A DNA stretch of 64,000 bases from Myxococcota bacterium (GCA_029251165.1 JAQXDW010000140.1:1-64000), one strand, 5' to 3'. Counted from the first letter of the stretch, positions 25,214 through 33,859 are shown. The notes: generated from the letters alone by a model not told the origin. Program-made: numbers and translations.

Positions 25214-25417
25214 TCAACGAGGAGCGTTGATTCTCTCATTGATCTTGGAGATCTCTTTGACCCAGGAGTGTCTCTCGCGATGAGAGAGGTCCAGGATCGA
25301 GTCCCGATCCCAATGAAAGTGGTAGGCAATGAACGCTACCTCCTTGAAGATGTTCTCCAAGGGGTAGCTTACGATTCCCCCAGGCGACCAAACTCCCGCT
25401 CGAAGCGAGCGCCGCAC
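25214..25417 (-). CDS. Small DUF6760-type eCIS protein
   Basis: The last 52 residues (YPLENIFKEVAFIAYHFHW, then LSHRERHSWVKEISKINERIN) match the small DUF6760 proteins that sit between tube and second sheath genes in many eCIS and actinobacterial CIS loci. It is helical and rich in aromatic and His residues. The conserved part begins at about 25369, right after the stop of the previous gene; no ATG is close, so the start is a GTG (25417) or TTG (25426) inside that gene. Function is unknown, possibly an assembly factor of the tube. Confidence 0.82.
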   Translation of the reverse strand: MRRSLRAGVWSPGGIVSYPLENIFKEVAFIAYHFHWDRDSILDLSHRERHSWVKEISKINERINAPR

Positions 25418-25734
25418 TCGGGACAAGCCACTGTAATCGTTGCTTCATCCTCGTTGATCCGGTTGTACATCTCCTCAAGGAACCTCAGGTCGCTCGCGAA
25501 CAGGTTCTCGATGACCCCGGTGTTGACCTCCTTGAGGTTGCCGAGCTGAGAAATGACCCTGCTGAGCAGCACGATGATGAGGTACGCCCGGTTGCGCTGG
25601 ACGCGGAGATCATTCAGCGGAACGATCTCGTCCTTGGCATTGGCCAGTCGCATGACACCCTCACGATGGAGGTTGCCTTCCTTGTCGACGTATCCACGCG
25701 GCAGGATGAACTCATACTCGGTCTTCAGATCCAT
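25369..25734 (-). CDS. Tail-assembly-type small protein with CPEC zinc site
   Basis: The protein has 121 residues. It begins with the pattern FILPRGYVDKEGNLHREGVMRLA (residues about 9-31, conserved in CIS clusters), then helices (YLIIVLLSRVISQLGNL) and a C-terminal CPEC. It is found next to tube and DUF6760 genes in related loci and resembles tail-assembly chaperones. The ATG sits on the stop of tube 1, and the 3' end overlaps DUF6760. It is probably an assembly chaperone of the tube or sheath; the CxxC could bind zinc with a partner protein. Confidence 0.82.
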   Translation of the reverse strand: MDLKTEYEFILPRGYVDKEGNLHREGVMRLANAKDEIVPLNDLRVQRNRAYLIIVLLSRVISQLGNLKEVNTGVIENLFASDLRFLEEMYNRINEDEATITVACPECGARFEREFGRLGES

Positions 25735-26177
25735 TAGGCTCTCTCAACCTTCTCGACGGCGATCTCGATCTTCTCGATGGCCATGGCGGAGGAGTCAGAG
25801 TCCATCTCCGGCACGTTCCACTTGCAGGGCCAGCCCTCGAAGAAGTTGTAGCGGGCGACCTCGGACTGTCCGTCCTGGTCGAGGATGATCACAGAGCCAG
25901 CGCGACGGTCAATCTTGCCGTCCTCGATGTTCTTGCGCCACTGCCAGAGGTCATCGGTTGCGGTGTAGCCGCGCTCGAGGACGATGTTGGCGTAAGTGGT
26001 ACGGCCAGGCTTCTTGCGGACGACCAGATCGTTGCCCTGCTTGAACTCGATGACCTCGGTCTCAGAGTCCATGCCGGAGACGGACTTGAATCCGCCGACG
26101 ATGATCTTGTTGTCACTAATGACCCCCTGGATCTCCAGGAGGAAGTGGTATGCACCAAACAGTTCCTCTGTAGGCAT
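25734..26177 (-). CDS. Inner tube protein 1 (gp19/Afp1-like)
   Basis: The protein has 147 residues: FLLEIQGVISDNKIIVGGFKSVSGM at the N-terminus (residues about 12-36), LVVRKKPGRTTYANIVLERGYTATDDLWQW in the centre (the family's most conserved region) and YNFFEGWPCKWNVPEM near the C-terminus. These are the hallmarks of Hcp-like rings of contractile tubes. AAGGAG lies nine bases before the ATG. It follows sheath 1 at 78 bases, matching the sheath-tube order of Afp/PVC. It is likely the main tube subunit because it pairs with the longer sheath. Confidence 0.94.
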   Translation of the reverse strand: MPTEELFGAYHFLLEIQGVISDNKIIVGGFKSVSGMDSETEVIEFKQGNDLVVRKKPGRTTYANIVLERGYTATDDLWQWRKNIEDGKIDRRAGSVIILDQDGQSEVARYNFFEGWPCKWNVPEMDSDSSAMAIEKIEIAVEKVERA

Positions 26178-26255
26178 GTTGGTGTTCTCCTTCGCTTCAG
26201 GTTGTGTTCGGTGCGTGGTGGCTTACGCCTCGAACGGGTGAGTGATCAGTGGGGA

Positions 26256-28055
26256 TCAGACTTCTTCGATTAGGGCGCCACCGTCCCACTGGCCAATGCT
26301 GAAGATAACAAACTCGGCGGGCTTGACCGGGCAGATTCCGATCTGCACGTTCACCTGACCCGCGTCGATAAGATACCGTGGATTCGTCTCACTGTCGCAC
26401 TTGACGTAGAACGCTTCTTCCGGGGTCTGCCCGAACAGAGCGCCGGATCGCCAGACACGCATGAGGTAAGCGCGGACGTCGCGGGTGAGCTTCTTCCAGA
26501 GGGTGTGATCGTTGGGCTCGAACACTGCCCACTGGCTTCCGATCATGATCGACTGCTCGATCATGATGAAAAGACGGCGCACGTTGATGTACTTCCAGGA
26601 CGGGTCGGACTTGGTGGCGAGGGTACGCGCACCCCAGACTCGAATTCCCCGGTCCTTGAACTCACGGATGACGTTGATGCCGCGGTCGTTGTACTGCGCC
26701 TGCTCGATCCGGTTGATGGTCTGGGTCAGGCCAGTAATGCCCATGACCAGCTCATTTGCCGGAGCCTTGTGCACACCACGCTCGGTGTCAACGCGGGCCA
26801 TTATTCCAGCGACGTGACCACTCGGCGGAACGAACATCTCGTTCTTGGAGGTCTTGATGAGCTTGCGCCGGTTGGGTCCAGAGACCTTGATGTCCTGCTC
26901 ACCGACGAACCAAGAGGGCTTGGTCACGCGGAACCAGGGCACGTACATCGCGCCGTAGCCCTTCTCGGAGGCCGGGATCTTCATGTCACCGGAGCTGACG
27001 ATCGGGCCGTCGAGGATGGCAAAGCGATCCTTGCGGGTCTCGCAGTACTCCAGCATCTCCTTCTGCTGCGAATCGGTGGTGCCCGGCGCAGCCATCAGGG
27101 CCATGTCGTCGGCATCATCGAATGCGTAGAGACCGAGCTTGTCTGCCTGGTTCTCGCGAATGGAGCACTCGAGGTTCTGGGTGCCCATCATGTAGACGTA
27201 GCACTTGCCGCCGCCGTTATCGTAGAAGCCGTTGACGGACGCCACGAAGCTGAAGACGGTGGGCTGGGAGAGGAACTGACGGAACTGCTGCTTGAGCGCT
27301 TCGTCCTTGCTGAGAGCCTCGTAGACGGCATCTGCGGCATCGTCCGGATCGTCGAACGACTGACCCACCAGCTCCTCGATCGGAGCGGTCTCAAGGAGGA
27401 ACTGTGCAAAGAAGCTCTGAAGCCAGCGGAAGAACTCACCCTTGTTGGTGACCGCGACCGGCGGGATCGAGTACTCGCTGCGGAGCGCAGTGCCCTCAGC
27501 ACCCTTGAACTCAAAGCCGTAGGTCTCCAGGACATCGCCAGCGGTCTTGGGCTGGGGAGCCGAGAGCTGGAAGTTGTCGTGGAGCTGGTTGAGCAGGTCG
27601 TCGACGAGCTGATCGTTCTCAGTGACGACCTTCCCCTCGACGCTCATGATCACCTCAGCGACCTCCACCGAGGCGGAGCCCATGGAGATCTTGACGCGAC
27701 CCTTGCTGCCAGAGCCAAACGAGGGAGCACCCTTGCCGCTCTTGGGAGCGCCGTGGAGCTCCATGTACTTCTTGACGTCGCGAACCTGGCTCCGCTTGAG
27801 GCGGAAGGCCTGGGTCAGGGCAGTGGTCGCCTCTTCGGCGTTGCCCTTGACAGAGCCCTTGGTGTCAACGAGCTGGGGGATGACCTTGCCGCGAATGCGA
27901 CGGCGGCCATCAAAGCCGGTGATTGCAACGGCATCGTGCTCGGGATTGAACGGGAAGAGCCCGAGAAATCCGGGGATACTGGTCGCAACAGAGCTGATCG
28001 GCTTCGGGCCGCTGTCAACCTCGCGAATATAGACGCCTGGGGTATGGTATTCCAT
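26256..28055 (-). CDS. Contractile sheath protein 1 (long form)
   Basis: The protein has 599 residues from ATG 28055. It opens with MEYHTPGVYIREVDSG, the classical sheath start that reaches to neighbouring subunits. The C-terminal third has the conserved sheath blocks: FKDRGIRVWGARTLA, YINVRRLFIMIEQSIM, WAVFEPNDHTLWKKL, FYVKCDSETNPRYLIDAGQV. Residues about 100-300 form an inserted domain that sheath 2 lacks and that may decorate the outer surface. A TTG at 28067 overlapping the DUF4255 stop is less likely. The sheath contracts to drive the tube through a membrane. Confidence 0.95.
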   Translation of the reverse strand: MEYHTPGVYIREVDSGPKPISSVATSIPGFLGLFPFNPEHDAVAITGFDGRRRIRGKVIPQLVDTKGSVKGNAEEATTALTQAFRLKRSQVRDVKKYMELHGAPKSGKGAPSFGSGSKGRVKISMGSASVEVAEVIMSVEGKVVTENDQLVDDLLNQLHDNFQLSAPQPKTAGDVLETYGFEFKGAEGTALRSEYSIPPVAVTNKGEFFRWLQSFFAQFLLETAPIEELVGQSFDDPDDAADAVYEALSKDEALKQQFRQFLSQPTVFSFVASVNGFYDNGGGKCYVYMMGTQNLECSIRENQADKLGLYAFDDADDMALMAAPGTTDSQQKEMLEYCETRKDRFAILDGPIVSSGDMKIPASEKGYGAMYVPWFRVTKPSWFVGEQDIKVSGPNRRKLIKTSKNEMFVPPSGHVAGIMARVDTERGVHKAPANELVMGITGLTQTINRIEQAQYNDRGINVIREFKDRGIRVWGARTLATKSDPSWKYINVRRLFIMIEQSIMIGSQWAVFEPNDHTLWKKLTRDVRAYLMRVWRSGALFGQTPEEAFYVKCDSETNPRYLIDAGQVNVQIGICPVKPAEFVIFSIGQWDGGALIEEV

Positions 28056-28063
28056 AGGACTTC

Positions 28064-28903
28064 TCAATCCTCCGTGTCGGACTCGGCAGGTGAACGCCGC
28101 ATGAAGTGGGGTTTGGGTCCGGGCATCTCCATCCTACGCGAACCAGGCTTTGTCGGTCTGATGCGCCCAGATGCAGGTGGCCGGTTTTTTGCTTTCTCAG
28201 CGGTATTTTCCAAACTGGGAAGCTTGATCGTGGTACCGCCACCGCTGGCGGCGAGTGGTCCATCCAGCGCAACACGCGCCCGGTAGGTCATAAACGGCCG
28301 GTAGGGCGCCTCGTGGAGGCTGAAGAGGTTGGTGGCATCACCGACGGTCAGATCATCAACCAGGGCCAAGGAGACTTTCTCCATGATGAGGTTGTCATCA
28401 CCGCGCGCGTTGATGTCGTAGAGGCGGCCGAGGCTGTCGACCTCACGCCCATCCGGGAGCGCGAACCGACGGGGCCGATAGACGAGGTGAGTGGCGTTGT
28501 ACAGGCGCAGCAGCAGCCAGCCCATCAGCCGCTCAGCGTCAGAGCGGAATTTGCTGTGAACCATCAGCAAGTAGAACATGTCCACCAGCAGCGGCGGCCG
28601 GTGGTAGTAAACCTCGCCGCCATCCTCAGGCTCAGTGCCCATGAACACCGGGGCCTGGCGCCATCGCTTCTGGTTCTTGAGGTGGGGGTTTCGGGTCACC
28701 CTGTACATGTAGATGTAGACGACCTGCTCTCGGTCCTTGGGTGCGAAGCTGAGGTCTTCTTCAATTCGCGGAGGGCGGTCGCTGAGATCCCAGCCGTCGA
28801 GGATGAACCGGTGTAGGGCCTCGGTGGTCTCGCCGAGGATGTTGTGTCCGATGACCTGACCGGTGGTCAGTCCGTCGATGGACAGATCGGGAACCTCAGC
28901 CAT
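28064..28903 (-). CDS. Tail terminator protein (DUF4255, Afp16/Pvc16-like)
   Basis: The protein has 279 residues. Residues about 15-210 match the DUF4255/Pvc16 N-terminal domain (IGHNILGETTEALHRFIL, YYHRPPLLVDMFYLLMVHSKF, LMGWLLLRLYNA), which caps the distal end of tube and sheath in Afp-like particles. The C-terminal 70 residues are a disordered Pro/Arg tail. AGGAGG five bases upstream fixes the start at ATG 28903, not the earlier frame at 28927. It overlaps the previous gene by 8 bases and leads straight into sheath 1. Confidence 0.93.
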   Translation of the reverse strand: MAEVPDLSIDGLTTGQVIGHNILGETTEALHRFILDGWDLSDRPPRIEEDLSFAPKDREQVVYIYMYRVTRNPHLKNQKRWRQAPVFMGTEPEDGGEVYYHRPPLLVDMFYLLMVHSKFRSDAERLMGWLLLRLYNATHLVYRPRRFALPDGREVDSLGRLYDINARGDDNLIMEKVSLALVDDLTVGDATNLFSLHEAPYRPFMTYRARVALDGPLAASGGGTTIKLPSLENTAEKAKNRPPASGRIRPTKPGSRRMEMPGPKPHFMRRSPAESDTED

Positions 28904-29369
28904 CGTGCCCTCCTGCGAGCCAGGCATCCAGCGAGGGACGCGGACGCGGCTGCAGACGCTGGCGCGCCTCAGAGGGCTTCCCCCATGCCGGACGCTGGGC
29001 GAGCTCCATGGCGGCCTCGAGCCCCTCTCGGTAGGGGCGACGCTGGACCCGGGTCAGAGAAAAGTCTGTGATCTTCGAGCGACTGAAGTAGCCCTTGTCG
29101 AGCGCAAACGGGTAACGAACGAGCCGGATGAGCTGCGGCGCGTTGGGCTCGGGGCTGGCCAGTCGGCGGATGCTGCGGACCTTAAAGGGGAGCCCACTGT
29201 ACCGCTCGGGCAGCTCAATAACCGGAGCGCCCTCACGACTCTGGCGCGCCTCCGCCCGGACCTCGATTTCTCGGGTTCGGTGAAGTCGCTCGCCGATAAT
29301 TCGGCGCTTGAGTCGATGCTGCAGGCGCATGCAAACCAGCCGTTGGAGTCGGATGACATCCAACCACAT
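28896..29369 (-). CDS. Hypothetical first gene of the eCIS operon
   Basis: The protein has 157 residues from ATG 29369 (a TTG at 29423 is possible). It is Arg-rich, with a helical N-terminus and a middle that looks like a beta domain (PERYSGLPFKVRSIRRL, PQLIRLVRYPFALDKGYFSR). It has no signal peptide or membrane helix. It overlaps the DUF4255 gene by 8 bases and reads the same way, which supports it as real; the overlapping plus-strand frame lacks such features. Unknown function; by position, a capping or regulatory partner of the terminator protein. Confidence 0.6.
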   Translation of the reverse strand: MWLDVIRLQRLVCMRLQHRLKRRIIGERLHRTREIEVRAEARQSREGAPVIELPERYSGLPFKVRSIRRLASPEPNAPQLIRLVRYPFALDKGYFSRSKITDFSLTRVQRRPYREGLEAAMELAQRPAWGKPSEARQRLQPRPRPSLDAWLAGGHDG

Positions 29370-29477
29370 TCTTCCGCACAGATCCAGACAGAGTGCCAGC
29401 TCTCTCGGAGGGTGTATGTTCAATCCGTGCGCTCAAACCGAAAGTCACCCAAGAATACGGACCGAGAAGTCCGCACC

Positions 29478-30113
29478 ATGAAGAGCGCGACCGGCGGGAG
29501 CGTTGGAGATGCGGGAAGCCGTCAGCTCTCTCGCGTCGCGGGAAAGGTTGGCAATCAACAATTGGATGGTCAGCTCAAGCAGACCTCTGCCACCCGTGAT
29601 GCCCTGCTTGCCTTCATCGCTCAGCGCCTGAAGACACTCCACGGCGTACAGCTCGTCGAGCGCAGCGAGATGCTCGATCAGCGGCAATGGTACAAGGAAG
29701 TTGCCCGAGGCCAGTCTGGATACCACCTCCCAGACACCACCCGCTGGCACGAGTCCGCTGAGCTGTACAAGCGCGCCGCCAGCTCCATGTGCAACGGCAA
29801 CCTCGGACGCGGCGCACAGCTTTTGGAGCAAGCGCTGGAGGCCGAGCGAGCGGCATACAAGTCGATGCCCATCCAGGTCAAGCAGGAGCTGGATGAGAAG
29901 GACAAGTCTGCCTCGAGCACGCCACAAGAGCTGCCTCACGTCATCAGCGAGACGGTCTGCCCAACCACAGGGGCCCCGGGTGAGCTGAAGTACGCCGATC
30001 GCATCCTCGGCATCTCTGACCAGCTCGAGGACAGCCCACCGCTCCCGATCATGCGGTGGTGGAGTGAAGAGATCGAGGAGGAAGAAGAAGAGGAAGCGGA
30101 GGACGGAGCATGA
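29478..30113 (+). CDS. VGNQ-motif eCIS protein
   Basis: The protein has 211 residues from ATG 29478. It contains LSRVAGKVGNQQLDGQLKQ near the N-terminus (about 18-36), the same motif type as in the 7843 gene. A helical body follows (RDALLAFIAQRLKTLH, RWHESAELYKRAASSM, GAQLLEQALEAERAAY) and a C-terminus rich in Glu. An open frame extends upstream to 28863 but is overlapped by the minus-strand operon and lacks coding features. It opens the second eCIS operon and its stop overlaps the ArgE-like start (ATGA). VGNQ motifs are typical of eCIS-linked proteins; its job may be loading or assembly. Confidence 0.78.
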   Translation: MKSATGGSVGDAGSRQLSRVAGKVGNQQLDGQLKQTSATRDALLAFIAQRLKTLHGVQLVERSEMLDQRQWYKEVARGQSGYHLPDTTRWHESAELYKRAASSMCNGNLGRGAQLLEQALEAERAAYKSMPIQVKQELDEKDKSASSTPQELPHVISETVCPTTGAPGELKYADRILGISDQLEDSPPLPIMRWWSEEIEEEEEEEAEDGA

Positions 30114-31264
30114 GCACAGCGCTGAAGGGAACCATTGACCTCCTCTCTCGTCTCGTCGCGCAGCCCACCGTCAGCAACCGCCCCCTCACTGAGCTCGCCG
30201 CCATGCTCGCGCGTCGCGCGGAGGATGCCGGCATGACCGTCGAGCGGTTCGAGACGGAGCCGGGCAAGGTCAATGTGGTCGCCTCAGTCGGTCCACGGGG
30301 CACCGATGGTCTCGTGCTGTCTGGACACATGGACGTCGTGCCGGTCGCGGGTCAGGGCTGGCGAACGGATCCCTTTCAGCTCACCGAAGCCGACGGGCGC
30401 TTGTATGGGCGCGGCACCTGCGACATGAAGGGCTTCCTCGCTGCGGTCACCGACGCGCTGCCCGCGCTGCCGCTGTCCAAGCTGAGCCGAGAGCTGGTGC
30501 TGATCTGGACCCACGACGAAGAGGTCGGCTGCCTGGGCAGTGCGGCGCTCGGCGACCAGCTCTCCGGGCGCACCCTGCCCTCGCTGGCTTGGATCGGAGA
30601 GCCCACCAGCCTCCAGATCTGCCGTCTTCACCCCGGACACCTCACCGTAGACATCACGTGCACCGGTCGACCGGCACACAGCTCCCGGCCTACGCTGGGC
30701 CTCAACGCCATCGAGATTGCCGCTGAGATTGCAGGCGCAATGAAGATTCTCGCTGCTGATCTGGCGAAGCAGAGATCGGACCTCCCCGGTCTGCTGACGC
30801 CATGGACGGTGATGAACACCGGCTGCATACACGGCGGCAGCGCGATCAACATCGTGCCGGAGCAGTGCGTGCTCCAGGTCGGCTTTCGCCCACTCCCAGG
30901 CCTCTCCGCTGAGGTACTGGTGGAGCGAATTCGGAACCATCTTGCGCCCATCGATGCTGCGGCGCGACAGCGCGGCGGACGAGTCGACATCGTGAAGTCC
31001 CAGGACACCCCAGGACTGCTGACCCCCTCAGGGACAACTTTAGAGGCGCTGCTGCGACCGGACGCAGCCACTGAGGTGGTCGGCGGTGTGCCGTTCGCGA
31101 CCGACGGTGGCAACCTCGCACGGCTGGGGACACGATCGCTCGTCTTCGGACCAGGCAGCATCGACGTCGCCCACCGCCCCGATGAATTCGTACCGATCTC
31201 CGCGCTGCACACTACCCGGAGCGCGATCTCCCGAGTCGTCATGGCACGCTGCATGGTTCAATAG
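30110..31264 (+). CDS. argE: M20 peptidase, acetylornithine deacetylase-like (ArgE family)
   Basis: The protein has 384 residues, the usual length for ArgE. Metal and catalytic motifs are intact: GHMDVVPV with His73/Asp75, RGTCDMKG with Asp105, HDEEVG with Glu137/Glu138, GEPT with Glu164, and the C-terminal GPGSIDVAHRPDEFV with the last His ligand. ArgE removes the acetyl group from N-acetylornithine with two zinc ions. Its ATG overlaps the stop of the VGNQ gene, so it belongs to the eCIS operon and no other arginine gene is near. It could be a housekeeping gene caught in the locus, or it could process a small molecule or N-acylated peptide for the system. The gene symbol reflects the family; the substrate is not proved. 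Confidence 0.88.
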   Translation: MSTALKGTIDLLSRLVAQPTVSNRPLTELAAMLARRAEDAGMTVERFETEPGKVNVVASVGPRGTDGLVLSGHMDVVPVAGQGWRTDPFQLTEADGRLYGRGTCDMKGFLAAVTDALPALPLSKLSRELVLIWTHDEEVGCLGSAALGDQLSGRTLPSLAWIGEPTSLQICRLHPGHLTVDITCTGRPAHSSRPTLGLNAIEIAAEIAGAMKILAADLAKQRSDLPGLLTPWTVMNTGCIHGGSAINIVPEQCVLQVGFRPLPGLSAEVLVERIRNHLAPIDAAARQRGGRVDIVKSQDTPGLLTPSGTTLEALLRPDAATEVVGGVPFATDGGNLARLGTRSLVFGPGSIDVAHRPDEFVPISALHTTRSAISRVVMARCMVQ

Positions 31265-31269
31265 CGGCG

Positions 31270-33138
31270 ATGACCACCAAGGACACCGACACTCCGTCAG
31301 AGGCCACCACGGCAACCGAGCACGCGCCCGGGAAGGACAAGCCGCTGCCAGCTGACGCTGGCGAGAGCGCGGCTGAGACGCCGACGGCCCCCTCTACCCT
31401 CGACGAGCTGCCATCCTCTGCGCGAAAGCAGGACCGGATGCGACTGAAGAAGGCCGCTGAGGCCGAGGAGCGCACCGACACCTCCACGATGGAGGAGCTG
31501 ACCACCTCCAGCAAGTCCGCCGGCAATCGCACCTCTCTGGAGCCCATCGCAGCGGAGCCCACCAGCCTCCCCCCCTCCGCCTTGGAGCAACTGCTGCGCG
31601 TCACCCCGCAGGGCAACCAGTCGTCCGCCCGCTCAGGGCGTGAGCGCGCTCCGCTTGGAGATCCCAGCACCCATGCACCGCGCATGTCGCTCACCCCCGT
31701 AGAGAAAGAGGTCCGCGAGGTCGCCCGGCTGGAGGGCCTGCTCGCTTTTGAGCACCCCCTCTCAGTCGGACAGGCAGCGGGCAGTGCGCGCGGAGCCTCC
31801 TCGCTCGAGGGGCTGCTCGGCGTCCGAACTGGACCGATGGATCTGGGCATCCCGGGCAAGCTCCCGCCCCGGGGCTCCTCGATGGTCGGTGCAGACACCC
31901 ATGTCGGCGGAAGTCCGATGCGGCTGCGGCGTAAGGTCACCTCCAGCCGCCCCGTTCTCTCCACCGACCTCTCCAAGCTCGTCGGCGATCAGCCCCTTCC
32001 CCGTGCGCGGCTTCCGCGTCGCACGACCTCGGGGACCATCCCAGACCCTGATGGCTTCACGCCGATCCCACCGCAGCCGGTCGCGATCCACTGCACGCTG
32101 GCGGCTCATCAGCGCTGCCCGGGAAAGAAGAAGCCCGTCGAGATCGGCACGCGGGTGCATCAGCGGCTCGAGTTCCGCTACAACCGCTTCGAGCTGCTGG
32201 AGATCACCCAGGTGCTCTATGAGTGCCCCGATGTCGAGGACATGATGCCGTTTGCCGGGGCGAACCCAGCATGGCTCGCGAGCCATGCGCCGATCGGCAA
32301 TGGCATGCTCGCGCAGCTTGTCGTCTCGATCTTCCGTGATGGCCTGCCCCTGAACCGGGTGGAGACCCTCCTCTCGCAGCTCAGCGCCCCAATCGCCCGC
32401 AACGTGCTCCGGGGCCAGCTCATCGAAGCTGCAGATGCCCTCGCTCCGATCGTCGCTCACCTCAGAGCTGGCCAGCACAAGGCAACAGTCAGTCCCCCGG
32501 TGCCCGTCCTCCAGGCGGGACCACAGCGAGACGCCATCAGCCACCTGGTCGTGTACACCGACAAGACCGCGATCGTTGCGCAGCTGTGTGACGGAAGCCC
32601 GAGCACGGTCGGCGAGAGCGGTGCCGCAGTCCAGCTGCGAGACACCGCAAAGAGCCAGGGCCGCGCAGCCCGCTGGGGAATGCTTCGGCAGAAATTCTTC
32701 TATGCACTGGTGACCGACAACACCCAGGCCCGCCGGGCGCTGCGGCTGCTCGAGCAGCTCCCCAGTGTGCCGGATCCCGAGAAGAACACCCGCCAGCTCG
32801 CGCGCCTCAAGCAGTGGCTGGATGACGCCCATCAAACCATCACGGTCCCAAAGAGTCGGCTGGAGCATGCGGTGACCTTTGGTGTTTCCATGTGGGAGCT
32901 GCTCACTGGAGCGGAGCCGGTCCGGCACCGTCAGACCGGAGCGGTCTCAGAGTGGTCCTTCGACGTCGGCAGCGTTCCCGCCGAGCAGACGATGGTCTTC
33001 CACAGCATCCTGGAAACCTGTGCGCTGCTGGATGTCACTCCATGGGAGTACCTTATGGATCTGTTCACCCGGCTCGGCGGACCAGATATTGACGTCTCAG
33101 CTTGGACACCGGCCGCCTGGAAGCAGACACGCGGTTGA
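31270..33138 (+). CDS. Domesticated IS66-type transposase fused to a disordered N-terminus
   Basis: The protein has 622 residues. Residues 1-260 are a disordered Thr/Ser/Pro-rich region. From 275 on the order matches IS66 TnpC: a zinc-finger-like block (C275, C283, C319), then LAQLVVSIFRDGLPLNRVETLLSQL (347-371), ARWGMLRQKFFYAL (467-480), VPKSRLEHAVTFGVSMWELLT (526-546), and the IS66 C-terminal block FHSILETCALLDVTPWEYLMDL (577-598). The acidic site normally written ADETP reads SPPVPV and the DNNxxERALR block is absent, so it should not cut DNA. It has no IS ends, TnpA or TnpB. It is in tight order between ArgE and the HExxH gene (5 and 42 bases). I infer an exapted DNA- or protein-binding part of the eCIS. 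Confidence 0.8.
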   Translation: MTTKDTDTPSEATTATEHAPGKDKPLPADAGESAAETPTAPSTLDELPSSARKQDRMRLKKAAEAEERTDTSTMEELTTSSKSAGNRTSLEPIAAEPTSLPPSALEQLLRVTPQGNQSSARSGRERAPLGDPSTHAPRMSLTPVEKEVREVARLEGLLAFEHPLSVGQAAGSARGASSLEGLLGVRTGPMDLGIPGKLPPRGSSMVGADTHVGGSPMRLRRKVTSSRPVLSTDLSKLVGDQPLPRARLPRRTTSGTIPDPDGFTPIPPQPVAIHCTLAAHQRCPGKKKPVEIGTRVHQRLEFRYNRFELLEITQVLYECPDVEDMMPFAGANPAWLASHAPIGNGMLAQLVVSIFRDGLPLNRVETLLSQLSAPIARNVLRGQLIEAADALAPIVAHLRAGQHKATVSPPVPVLQAGPQRDAISHLVVYTDKTAIVAQLCDGSPSTVGESGAAVQLRDTAKSQGRAARWGMLRQKFFYALVTDNTQARRALRLLEQLPSVPDPEKNTRQLARLKQWLDDAHQTITVPKSRLEHAVTFGVSMWELLTGAEPVRHRQTGAVSEWSFDVGSVPAEQTMVFHSILETCALLDVTPWEYLMDLFTRLGGPDIDVSAWTPAAWKQTRG

Positions 33139-33180
33139 GCACTCCCTCCGCTGGCGCTACGATGAACCAGGAGTTCGTTC

Positions 33181-33804
33181 ATGGCTGGAGATCACAATTC
33201 CCCGGGCGGAGAGACCAGCGCACGCCTCTCTCGTCGCCTGGACAACCACCTCACCCGACGCGCCGCCCCCGACGGCGGCGAGGTGTTCTCTGGCGGACTC
33301 GCTTCCAGGGCGCTGCGTGCAGTCGGTGCCCGCGCAATGACCGTGGACCGATCGATCGTTGTCGACAACGACTTCAACATGTCCCGCCCCGAAGACCAGG
33401 CGCTATATGCCCACGAGCAGTACCACGTCGATCACTCTGGCGGTGAGGCTGGCCACTCGGTCCGAGATGCTGAAGAGGTCGCGGCGCGTGCCGTCGAGGC
33501 AATGGTCTTCCACCGCGCCGCGCAGGGCGGCTACGAGGGCGGCTACAGCCCCGGTCGGGGTGGCGGTGATCACCCAGGCGATGGCGCCGACCACGACTAC
33601 GGAGCTGGCGTATCATCCTCCGACGAGAAGCCAGACGGTACATCCGCAAAGCCTGATCCTGAGCGGGGTTACTGGCAGCTCGTCGAGCAAGGCTACAGTC
33701 ACCAGGACATTGTCGAGGAGCTCGCGCGGAAGTGCATGGGCACCTTGGAAGAGTCCGGGCAGGCCGGACGGGAGCGTCACCGAGACAAAAAGGGCTTCCT
33801 CTAA
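33181..33804 (+). CDS. HExxH protein of the eCIS core (DUF4157-like)
   Basis: The protein has 207 residues. The zinc-protease-like motif HEQYH lies at 78-82 in ALYAHEQYHVDHSGG, followed by a downstream acidic/Ala helix (DAEEVAARAVEAMV). DUF4157 proteins with this layout mark eCIS loci and are the most frequent accessory gene in them. The N-terminal 60 residues fit the usual RSxxxxDxxxxS-type lead. A Gly/Asp/Tyr-rich spacer (110-160) and a helical end follow. Its neighbours, the ATPase and the IS66-like protein, share the operon. It may process a component or be a toxin precursor; catalytic activity is likely but not shown. Confidence 0.85.
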   Translation: MAGDHNSPGGETSARLSRRLDNHLTRRAAPDGGEVFSGGLASRALRAVGARAMTVDRSIVVDNDFNMSRPEDQALYAHEQYHVDHSGGEAGHSVRDAEEVAARAVEAMVFHRAAQGGYEGGYSPGRGGGDHPGDGADHDYGAGVSSSDEKPDGTSAKPDPERGYWQLVEQGYSHQDIVEELARKCMGTLEESGQAGRERHRDKKGFL

Positions 33805-33859
33805 AGTCGAGTGACATGACCCACAGTCCGCTTTGTTGAGCGCCCGATGAGGAGAAGGA

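Noticed and set aside
26505..28286. 593-codon plus-strand open frame
   Set aside because: Antisense shadow of sheath 1 with repetitive Leu/Asp/Val content and no ribosome site.
28863..29477. Upstream extension of the 29478 plus-strand gene
   Set aside because: It overlaps the DUF4255 and hypothetical minus-strand genes; the first protein-like residues begin at ATG 29478.
31270..33138. A live insertion sequence of the IS66 family
   Set aside because: No terminal inverted repeats, no TnpA/TnpB, catalytic residues missing, and spacing fits the host operon.
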